Below are positions 25,596-32,258 of a stretch of 32,258 nt of DNA, piece by piece. A program made the position numbers and the translations under genes. The notes beneath the pieces were generated by a model that was not told where the DNA came from, did not search any database, and was given only the letters and a program-made list of their open reading frames with translations. Positions within the stretch are counted from its first letter, which is position 1. Each line of letters opens with the position of its first letter. The DNA is from an uncultured SAR324 cluster bacterium (GTDB taxonomy: Bacteria; SAR324; NAC60-12), in NCBI GenBank assembly GCA_902513935.1, contig CABXOR010000016.1, positions 1-32,258 of the forward strand, read 5' to 3'.

Positions 25596-26990
25596 TTACA
25601 AAGTTCTCGGGTCAGTAAAATGTCCGGCAATTGCTGCTGCTGCTGCCATCAGTGGACTTACAAGATGTGTACGTCCACCCTTCCCCTGGCGTCCTTCAAA
25701 ATTACGGTTACTTGTCGAGGCACAACGTTCACCTGGTTTGAGCACATCATCGTTCATCGCTAAACACATGGAACATCCCGGCTGACGCCAGTCAAATCCT
25801 GCATCAGTAAATATTCTATCCAAGCCTTCTTCCTCTGCCTGCCGTTTTATAATTCCGCTTCCAGGAACTATCATTGCAGAAACGTTTTCATTAACTTGTC
25901 TGCCTTTAACAAATTCTGCAACAGAACGCAAATCTTCGATACGTGAATTTGTACATGAACCAATAAACACTCGGTCAATAATTATATCCTTAATAGGAAG
26001 ATTTGCTTTAAGATCCATATATTTCAAAGCTTGTTCAACAGATTTGCGTTCCATCGAATTTTGAATGTTTTCAGGGTCCGGAACTTTGCTGTAAATATCA
26101 GTCACCATTCCCGGATTGGTTCCCCAAGTTACCTGAGGTAAAACATCATTTGCATTTAATTTTACAGTAATATCAAATTCTGCATCAGGATCAGACGGCA
26201 ATTTTTTCCACGAATTCACAGCCAAATCAAATGCATCACCCCGTGGTGCAAAAGGTCGATTTTTCAGGTGTTCAAAAGTTTTTTCATCCGGTGCTACCAT
26301 TCCCGCTCGTGCACCGGCTTCAATTGTCATGTTACAGAGAGTCATACGACCTTCCATAGACATGGAGCGTATTGTTTCTCCAGCATATTCAATTACGCAA
26401 CCTAATCCACCGGCAATACCTATTTTCCCGATGATTGCAAGGATAATATCTTTAGGTGTGACAGTTTCCGGAAGTACACCCTCGACTTGTACCAACATTG
26501 TTTCGGGTTTTTTCTGCTGCAGTGTTTGAGTGGCAAGAACATGTTCAACTTCAGAGGTGCCAATCCCAAATGCAAGTGCACCAAAAGCTCCATGTGTTGC
26601 AGTGTGTGAATCTCCGCAAACTATAGTTGACCCGGGTAGAGTCAAACCTTGTTCTGGTCCCATTACATGTACGATTCCTGAACGCTCATCTCCCAAATCA
26701 AAAATGGTAATTCCAAATTCTCTACAGTTCTGACGTAAAGTCTCAACTTGTAATGCAGAAATTGGATCTGAAATCGGCTGATCCTGATTTTCGGTTGGAA
26801 TATTGTGATCAGGAACTGCAAATGTTGCCTCCGGATGCAACACTCGGCGTCCTGCAAGACGTAATCCTTCAAACGCTTGTGGAGAAGTCACTTCATGCAC
26901 CAGGTGACGATCGATATAAATGATGGAGTTCCCATCCTGCTCATGAATAAGATGTGAATTCCAGATTTTTTCAAACATTGTTTTGGACAT
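25596..26990 (-). CDS. leuC: 3-isopropylmalate dehydratase large subunit
   Basis: The 464-residue aconitase-family protein has the [16 protein letters not shown] opening, [20 protein letters not shown] and [16 protein letters not shown]. The three iron-sulfur cysteines are Cys346 (in FIGSCTNSR), Cys406 and Cys409 (in GCSMC). The C-terminal [20 protein letters not shown] is characteristic. It carries the catalytic cluster for leucine synthesis and forms a pair with leuD directly downstream. Confidence 0.96.
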   Translation of the reverse strand: MSKTMFEKIWNSHLIHEQDGNSIIYIDRHLVHEVTSPQAFEGLRLAGRRVLHPEATFAVPDHNIPTENQDQPISDPISALQVETLRQNCREFGITIFDLGDERSGIVHVMGPEQGLTLPGSTIVCGDSHTATHGAFGALAFGIGTSEVEHVLATQTLQQKKPETMLVQVEGVLPETVTPKDIILAIIGKIGIAGGLGCVIEYAGETIRSMSMEGRMTLCNMTIEAGARAGMVAPDEKTFEHLKNRPFAPRGDAFDLAVNSWKKLPSDPDAEFDITVKLNANDVLPQVTWGTNPGMVTDIYSKVPDPENIQNSMERKSVEQALKYMDLKANLPIKDIIIDRVFIGSCTNSRIEDLRSVAEFVKGRQVNENVSAMIVPGSGIIKRQAEEEGLDRIFTDAGFDWRQPGCSMCLAMNDDVLKPGERCASTSNRNFEGRQGKGGRTHLVSPLMAAAAAIAGHFTDPRTL

Positions 26991-27064
26991 TATTTTACTC
27001 AGTCTTTAATTATTTTTTGAAAGTTTACATTAAGAAACAAAGGTTTCAGCTAAAAAACCTCATG

Positions 27065-27070
27065 ATTATA
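27065..27070 (-). promoter_or_regulatory. Possible -10 box for leuCD
   Basis: On the minus strand a consensus TATAAT lies 75 bases upstream of the leuC start, but no good -35 box is found 16-18 bases before it. Just downstream an AGGTTT/AAACCT dyad (27041-27060) would sit at the transcript 5' end. No leucine-codon leader peptide is visible, so attenuation is not supported. Confidence 0.3.
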
Positions 27071-27180
27071 AGGTAGGAAACAACTTGAAAATCCACAAAC
27101 AATTAATTCCAATTAACTTGCAAAACACAGCATTATGATTTTTTCACTACAACTATCCAGCAGTTTGCATCAAAGTTTAA

Positions 27181-28191
27181 TCAAACTACGTCTCCACCAC
27201 CTGCACCAGCAATGATAATCGTTCCAGCTTCCTCAAGTTTCTTGACAACTTTGATGATTTTTTGCTGTGCAGCTTCCACATCAGATACTTTGGCCGGACC
27301 AAGGTTTTCCAGGTCATCCCGCACCATTTCAGCAGCTCTTGATGACATGCTGCTGAAAATAAGTTCTTTAACAGCATCGCTTGCTGTTTTGAGCGCGAGC
27401 ACCATGTCAGCCTGATCAACATCTTTCATAACGAGCTGCATTTGCTTAGCATCAATGAGAGCCATATCTTCGAAGGTGAACATCAATTCCCGGATTTGTT
27501 CAGCCAAATCAGGATTTGTTTCTTCTATACTGGCAAGAATTCTGGTTTCTGTTGCCTTGTCCACAGAGTTTAAGATTTCTGCCACCGGTTCAACACCACC
27601 CACACTTGTTGCCATACTACCTGCTGTTTGCATTTCTTCAGTTAGAACCTCATTCATTTCTGAAATTACTCCCGGAGGAATACTTTCAATAATCGCCATT
27701 CGATACAATATATCAGCCTGTAAACTCTCAGGCATGTCTCGCAGCACGGCAGAAGCCTGATCGGCATCTTTTAAATAAGAAAGAATAAGTGCTATCGTTT
27801 GAGGGTGTTCGGCACGGATATAATTTGAAATCATGACGGGTTCTGCATAGCGTAGGGCTTCAAGACCTGCCTCTTCTTCACCCGCACGAAGATTGTCACT
27901 TAGTTCTTTTGCCCTGTCTGCCCCCAGAGCTTTGGTAAGTGCATTTTTGACAAAATCTGGTGATGAGCTAATGTTCACACCTTCATCAGTCATAACTGAA
28001 TTTCTGTAGAATTCCTCAAGAACAATATCCAATTCTTCAGGAGAAACGTCTGTAAAGCGGGTCATATAATAACCAACCTGCTGGATTTCTGCTTCTTCCA
28101 AATTTTTCATCACATCTGCCGCTGCATCTTCGCCAAGGGCAAGCAATAGAATTGCGGCCTTTTTAGGGCCTGTCATTTTACCTACGCTCAT
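27181..28191 (-). CDS. fliG: Flagellar motor switch protein FliG
   Basis: The 336-residue protein shows the N-terminal GPKKAAILLLALGEDAAADV, the middle-domain EHPQTIALILSYL motif, and the C-terminal rotor domain with the charged LMFTFEDMALIDAKQMQLVM torque helix and LGPAKVSDVEAAQQKI. It forms part of the switch complex at the base of the flagellum and contacts the stator. No other flagellar gene is in the window, so it is isolated from the usual fliF-fliG-fliH cluster. It lies between carA and leuC on the same strand with gaps of 92 and 190 bases. Confidence 0.95.
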   Translation of the reverse strand: MSVGKMTGPKKAAILLLALGEDAAADVMKNLEEAEIQQVGYYMTRFTDVSPEELDIVLEEFYRNSVMTDEGVNISSSPDFVKNALTKALGADRAKELSDNLRAGEEEAGLEALRYAEPVMISNYIRAEHPQTIALILSYLKDADQASAVLRDMPESLQADILYRMAIIESIPPGVISEMNEVLTEEMQTAGSMATSVGGVEPVAEILNSVDKATETRILASIEETNPDLAEQIRELMFTFEDMALIDAKQMQLVMKDVDQADMVLALKTASDAVKELIFSSMSSRAAEMVRDDLENLGPAKVSDVEAAQQKIIKVVKKLEEAGTIIIAGAGGGDVV

Positions 28192-28242
28192 CTAGCCTCA
28201 CTTGCTTTTAATCTAATTAATGATTTTATAATTTTTCCATTT

Positions 28243-28264
28243 ACTTCAAATTACTTTTTGAAGT
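28243..28264. repeat. Perfect 8-base hairpin between carA and fliG
   Basis: ACTTCAAA (28243-28250) and TTTGAAGT (28257-28264) pair around a six-base loop, 20 bases after the carA stop and about 50 bases before fliG. It is AT-rich and lacks a T-run, so it is at best a weak terminator or an RNA processing site. Confidence 0.4.
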
Positions 28265-28283
28265 TAGAATTTAATAGTCAACC

Positions 28284-29402
28284 TCACAGCATTTCAAGAA
28301 ACCGGCCAAACAGGTAAGATGCATCTCTTGGTCCAGGAGCTGCCTCCGGATGATATTGTACAGAATAAGCTGAGTGAACAAGTGATTCAATACCCTCTAC
28401 AGTTTGATCATTCAGGTTGCGGTGCGTTACCCGGACATCTTTTGGGAGGGAATTTTCCTCTACAGAGAAACCGTGATTATGGCTGGTGATTTCAATTTTA
28501 TTGGTTGCAAAATCCATCACAGGGTGATTCCCGCCATGATGTCCGCATTCTAGTTTATAAGTCTTGCAACCCAAGGCCAATGATAATATCTGATGTCCGA
28601 GACAGATTCCAAAAATTGGCAACTTACCGAGCAAATTTCTAACAGAATCAATTGCTTCCGAGACCGCAGCAGGATCTCCAGGACCATTGGACAGGAAAAT
28701 TCCTTCAGGATTCATTTCAAGCACCTCTTCTGCTGATGTATTCCAGGGTACAACTGTCACACTCATTCCCAGTCTGTTCATTATTCGCAAAATATTGTAC
28801 TTTATCCCAAAATCATAAGCAATAACAGTCAGCGGTTTTCCCTCTGCTTCAGACGGCCAAAAATATGATTCACGGGTCGAAACTTGTTTTGCCAGATTTT
28901 GACCTGCCATCAAAGGCAGGTCGAGCGCTTCTTCACGAAGCTCATCCAGAGTGTGTCGTGAATCTGATGGAACAAGTAGTCCGGAACACTCTCCACTTGA
29001 ACGAACAGCTTTCACCAAAGAGCGGGTGTCTACTCCATCCAAAACGGGAATCCTGTGTTCTATCAACCACTCATCTAATGATTGAGTAGCCCTCCAGTTG
29101 CTGCTGATGTGACTTAGCTCACGTACTATCAGTGCTGAGGCATGCGTTGTTTTTGACTCCAAGTCATCCGGATTTATTCCATAGTTGCCAATCTGTGGAT
29201 ATGTCATTGTCACTATTTGACCTTTGTAAGACGGGTCAGTCAGAATTTCTTGATAACCGGTCATTGACGTGTTGAAAATTACTTCACCTGTAGCCTCAAC
29301 CGGGGCACCCCTCAATTTTCCACGGAAAAATCGTCCATTACTTAAAACAAGCAGTCCTTCAGTCGTACCTCCCATATTTACAGGAAAATAGGTCTGTGGC
29401 AT
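28284..29402 (-). CDS. carA: Carbamoyl-phosphate synthase small (glutaminase) subunit
   Basis: The 372-residue protein has the N-terminal CarA domain ([20 protein letters not shown]) and a class I glutamine amidotransferase domain with SNGPGDP, nucleophile Cys267 in GICLGHQ, and His351 with Glu353 in YHPEAAPGP. It hydrolyses glutamine to ammonia for carbamoyl phosphate used in arginine and pyrimidine synthesis. carB is not adjacent in the window. An AAGG sequence lies shortly before the ATG. Confidence 0.95.
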   Translation of the reverse strand: MPQTYFPVNMGGTTEGLLVLSNGRFFRGKLRGAPVEATGEVIFNTSMTGYQEILTDPSYKGQIVTMTYPQIGNYGINPDDLESKTTHASALIVRELSHISSNWRATQSLDEWLIEHRIPVLDGVDTRSLVKAVRSSGECSGLLVPSDSRHTLDELREEALDLPLMAGQNLAKQVSTRESYFWPSEAEGKPLTVIAYDFGIKYNILRIMNRLGMSVTVVPWNTSAEEVLEMNPEGIFLSNGPGDPAAVSEAIDSVRNLLGKLPIFGICLGHQILSLALGCKTYKLECGHHGGNHPVMDFATNKIEITSHNHGFSVEENSLPKDVRVTHRNLNDQTVEGIESLVHSAYSVQYHPEAAPGPRDASYLFGRFLEML

Positions 29403-30003
29403 GGAAGCCTTAAATATATATATTGTTGAGTTTTGGTCAAAGGAAAATTATTGCCAGTAGTATTTGAAATATCAACCCGGATGGTTCGGATTATAGTACA
29501 TTAAAATTCCGTTTTTCCGGAAATTCCAATGTGAGCATTACCTAAAAATATTTTGTATATTCTTTGCTGGAAAGCAATTAATCAGAAGTGATCTCTCTGG
29601 CTGAAAATTATACTCCCTCTTTATTGAAAGGTCTAGTGCTTCCTTTGTAATTTCCACAACATATTCTTTACTTGTCAAATAATAATTGTTCTCATCAGAG
29701 TATTATTTATATTAAGAACAAAGGTTTTATCATATCTTTTTTAGCACTGCAAAATGAATAAATCATGCGATATTCTCTTAGATCCCACGTAAAAAGTATT
29801 GACTCACCGGGGCAAATGCACACATAGTCCAGTTGATTCATTAAATCTGTTATCACTGTTTTTTTAATGAACAGCCCAAACTTTAGTTTTTGCCTAAAAT
29901 ATGCTACAAATAGAACATCGGAAACTTTTCGGTTTTTTTCAATTAACCTAAAACAGCTATGTTTTAATAACAATAACTGAATTGTAATAAGACTTTATTA
30001 GTA
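29403..30003. other. Gene-free AT-rich divergent region between carA and the 439-residue gene
   Basis: About 600 bases with no supported gene. A small dyad TTCCG...CGGAA occurs near 29510-29526. A TTG-initiated minus-strand frame at 29707-29973 was considered and not accepted. The region must contain the promoters of carA and of the downstream gene, but no near-consensus pair stands out. Confidence 0.5.
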
Positions 30004-31323
30004 ATGGAAAAGGAAAAATTAATAAAAAGAAAGGGTGTTATTTCCCCGGGAAAAAGTGGGGTTAGTAATAAAGTCAGGAAGGGAGGGTCTCGTACTATCA
30101 AACCGATTCCAAGCCTCAATTTTGTTAAAATTCAACGGCAAGTAATTCAGGCAACTGAAGAAGTAAAAAAGTTAAGAAACTTTTCTTTTATGATGAAGAT
30201 GCGCAAAACGATTCTTGCCGCAGATTCTGCTGATAAGGGTACACATATTGACGCAAGCATAATCGGAATTCAGATGAAAAGTAAGGCAGTTTCTTCACTG
30301 GTTTCAAAAATTAGCAGTGACCTCACTTCAAGCGCAGCAAGGGTAAAATTAGTCAGAACAGTTATGCAGGACAAACGGGATTTCCCTTTGTCGCTCTACC
30401 GCAACCTCATGATACAGGCAGCTCTCACTATTTATTTAGGAGACATCACACCGGCGACTCTGCAAATTGCCGGGCAAACATACCGTTTATATTTAGAAAA
30501 AATCATAAGCACACATAAAAAAGGATTGCTTGTGGTTCAATCGAAACAGTTAAAGAATGTAAATTTGGATGTTATCTCAGTTAAAGACCTGATCAAAATG
30601 GAAGAAGATGAAGAGCGGGAAGTTGATGAAAATGAGGCGCTTGTTATCCAGGAAATCAAAATTACACTAAAATTATTGGAATATACTGATTCTATTGATT
30701 TAGACACGCGCGACAGCATTACTATGACTATGCATTTGGATGAGTTGAATGATCTATCCTCAAAACAAAGGGTAAATAGTTTATTTGCCGGCTCCGGAAG
30801 TACTGAGTCCAGCGAGAACAAACACATGCTTATCGTCCGTAAAACCCTGGCTGCTCTTGAGGTAATTAAACGAATTCCGGTGCTGCAGACAATCGGCCTC
30901 AAGATCATAGCAAAGCTGCAGGAAATTGATAGTAAGCTTCCTCTTCCTTATCTTATAGAAGCTAGATTTCATATGCAGGCATTGCGGTTACTTACTCTAC
31001 GCATAGTTATGAAAGAATTCTCATCCCGACCAATGCTTACACCTACTTTCAACAAAGCGATTGTTGCTTACCACAAAGCTTTAAAAAGAGCTTCCTTATC
31101 TAATCCTAAACGTACAGACATCACTGTGCTGGCAGAGTTTGCCCAAGTTTCTTATTATGCGTATCAACAGCGTAAATTACTGAACTTGGGAAATCATGGT
31201 GTGTTGAAAATTCTTGAAATGGGAAAGAAAGCGGTAGATGTTCTTGCACCCAGCAACAGGATCTATTTCAAGCATCAGAAGAACATACTTTTGGCGATCA
31301 AGAACATGAAAAAGGTTGGCTGA
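30004..31323 (+). CDS. Unrecognised, mostly helical basic protein
   Basis: The 439-residue protein has no signal peptide and no transmembrane segment. It opens with a lysine/arginine-rich, probably disordered tail (about residues 1-35) and continues as long amphipathic helices. An acidic patch lies near residues 198-212 (MEEDEEREVDENEAL). A linker rich in Ser and Gly (about 261-270) separates two halves, and TPR-like helical hairpins are plausible in the second. No catalytic motif or known family was recognised. It stands alone between the carA-divergent region and the convergent esterase gene. Confidence 0.65.
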   Translation: MEKEKLIKRKGVISPGKSGVSNKVRKGGSRTIKPIPSLNFVKIQRQVIQATEEVKKLRNFSFMMKMRKTILAADSADKGTHIDASIIGIQMKSKAVSSLVSKISSDLTSSAARVKLVRTVMQDKRDFPLSLYRNLMIQAALTIYLGDITPATLQIAGQTYRLYLEKIISTHKKGLLVVQSKQLKNVNLDVISVKDLIKMEEDEEREVDENEALVIQEIKITLKLLEYTDSIDLDTRDSITMTMHLDELNDLSSKQRVNSLFAGSGSTESSENKHMLIVRKTLAALEVIKRIPVLQTIGLKIIAKLQEIDSKLPLPYLIEARFHMQALRLLTLRIVMKEFSSRPMLTPTFNKAIVAYHKALKRASLSNPKRTDITVLAEFAQVSYYAYQQRKLLNLGNHGVLKILEMGKKAVDVLAPSNRIYFKHQKNILLAIKNMKKVG

Positions 31324-31387
31324 CAGTAGCTAAATTAAAGTCAGACAGCACTTCATAGCATGTGCCGAAGAAAAAGTTTTTGACCTC

Positions 31388-31423
31388 AAAAACCGTTTTA
31401 TTGCCTAATTGGCAAAAGCGGTT
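31388..31423 (-). terminator. Intrinsic terminator of the esterase gene
   Basis: On the minus strand AACCGCTTTTGCC can pair with GGCAATAAAACGGTT across a short loop, with a small bulge, and is followed by a five-base T-run. The stem overlaps the end of the esterase coding frame (stop at 31398-31400). It lies in the convergent gap and may also limit transcription from the opposite gene. Confidence 0.5.
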
Positions 31424-32033
31424 CCAAATATTCCAGTACAGTCCGGAATATGACTTGATGGCCTTCAGGATTTGGGTGGATGCCGTCATCCTGATTCAAA
31501 CTGGGGACCCCTCCTACTTCTTTGAGCAGAAAGGGGATCATCTGCAATTGGTACTGCCTGGCTAATTCATGAAATACATTCCGGAAAGATTCCGTGTATT
31601 CCGCACCGTAGTTTTGTGGAATTTGCATTCCTGCCAATAAAATTAGGATTCTCTCAGACTGTGCCAACTCTATAGCTTTGCTTAAATTTTTCTTCATGTG
31701 CTTTACGCTCAAGCCGCGTAAGCCGTCATTTCCTCCAAGTGCCAGAATAACTATTTCAGGATGAGCCTTTATATACCAGCGGAGACGGGAAGGTGCGCTT
31801 GCACTTGTAGAACCGCTGATGCCGGCATTTATCACTTTCACAGAATACCCTTTGCGCTGCAGTTCTTTTTCCAGTAAATGCGGATAGGCTTCATCTTTGG
31901 CAACTCCAAAACCTTCAGTTAATGAATCTCCAAGTACAACTATCAAAGTTTGAGCAAGTGCTAATCCTGAAAAGGAAATTATGCAAAAAATAATTATCAC
32001 AAAACTCAAAGCTTTTCGCACAAAAAAGTTCAT
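31398..32033 (-). CDS. tesA: Periplasmic SGNH/GDSL esterase, TesA/arylesterase type
   Basis: The 211-residue protein has a signal peptide (cleavage likely after ALA, residue 27). The SGNH blocks are GDSLTEGFG (nucleophile Ser37), a glycine block in INAGISGSTSA, LALGGNDGLRG (Asn of the oxyanion hole) and DDGIHPNPEGH (catalytic Asp and His). This matches the TesA/lysophospholipase L1-like arylesterases, which hydrolyse thioesters and esters in the periplasm. It starts 5 bases after the stop of the helicase gene on the same strand. Confidence 0.92.
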   Translation of the reverse strand: MNFFVRKALSFVIIIFCIISFSGLALAQTLIVVLGDSLTEGFGVAKDEAYPHLLEKELQRKGYSVKVINAGISGSTSASAPSRLRWYIKAHPEIVILALGGNDGLRGLSVKHMKKNLSKAIELAQSERILILLAGMQIPQNYGAEYTESFRNVFHELARQYQLQMIPFLLKEVGGVPSLNQDDGIHPNPEGHQVIFRTVLEYLEPLLPIRQ

Positions 32034-32038
32034 ATAAT

Positions 32039-32258
32039 CTAGCTTGTTTCGATTTGTTTAAACTTTGTAAAAAAAGCGGAACGGGATTCCTGACGCCGCT
32101 CTGTTTTTACTTTTTCAGAAGCTTCCCCAATAATTGGAACTGTCAATAGTTCCGGGTTGATATTGAGAAGGAATCTTGATGGCTCCTGACGAATAATTTC
32201 ACCAAAACGTTTCCGAGATTTAGCCATCGAAAAAGTAAGTTCCTGTTGGGCACGTGTA
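32039..32258 (-). CDS. C-terminal end of a UvrD/Rep-family DNA helicase (cut by the window edge)
   Basis: The frame is open to the window edge. Read from the edge it begins TRAQQELTFSMAKSRKRFGE and continues IIRQEPSRFLLNINPELL. The first block is the conserved motif VI region of UvrD/Rep/PcrA helicases (T-R-A-x-x-E-L), followed by the usual PSRFL segment. The C-terminal tail is short, as in Rep. The ATPase part lies outside the window. The stop is 5 bases upstream of the esterase start. Confidence 0.85.
   Translation of the reverse strand, partial: TRAQQELTFSMAKSRKRFGEIIRQEPSRFLLNINPELLTVPIIGEASEKVKTERRQESRSAFFTKFKQIETS

Noticed and set aside
27041..27060. Leucine attenuator upstream of leuC
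   Set aside because: Only a weak six-base dyad is present, with no leader peptide rich in leucine codons.
29707..29973. Minus-strand frame of 88 codons in the carA-divergent gap
   Set aside because: It begins with TTG, has no visible Shine-Dalgarno sequence, resembles no family and lies in AT-rich intergenic DNA.

Overview
The window is typical Gram-negative chromosome of moderate GC: lipopolysaccharide heptose genes, lipoproteins, a flagellar motor gene, RecC and PpiD, with genes packed in short operons that often overlap by 4 bases. No rRNA, tRNA, CRISPR array, transposase or phage gene was seen. The gene mix fits a free-living, probably aquatic, motile proteobacterium or deltaproteobacterium-like lineage (SAR324 is one possibility). 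That placement is a guess from gene content, not a phylogeny.

Layout. 1-2.1 kb: a membrane homologue of vitamin K-dependent gamma-glutamyl carboxylase (minus) faces a DCC-family thiol oxidoreductase (plus), with a MITE-like inverted-repeat element between them. 2.1-6.0 kb (minus): a tightly overlapping cell-envelope operon, read as truncated apt - rfaE2 - hldD - methylmalonyl-CoA epimerase-like VOC gene - galE, then a lipoprotein. 6.3-13.5 kb (plus): ppiD, then recC overlapping xdhC, which overlaps a cytidine/guanine-deaminase-type gene. 13.5-16.7 kb: a 2-aminoethylphosphonate degradation module, with phnX plus a LysR regulator (minus) divergent from phnW (plus); the shared AT-rich intergenic region holds repeated ATTGAT/ATCAAT palindromes. 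17.0-21.7 kb (plus): an Fe(III)-type ABC importer, with the binding protein first, then a DtxR-family regulator, a fused double permease and an ATPase. Two similar palindromes sit on the promoters of the binding protein and of the regulator.

22-24.2 kb (plus): lipA and aroA, overlapping by 4 bases. 24.3-29.4 kb (minus): carA, fliG, leuC, leuD and an outer-membrane-like lipoprotein. 30.0-31.3 kb (plus): a 439-residue protein I do not recognise. 31.4-32.3 kb (minus): a TesA-like SGNH esterase with an apparent intrinsic terminator, preceded by the C-terminal end of a UvrD/Rep helicase cut by the window edge.

The accessory material most worth a second look is: the carboxylase/DCC pair; the apt remnant at the head of the heptose operon; recC coupled to purine-catabolism genes without recB or recD nearby; the PhnX homologue with altered active-site positions; and the candidate metal-responsive operators. 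No clearly new multi-gene system was found; most genes belong to known families.
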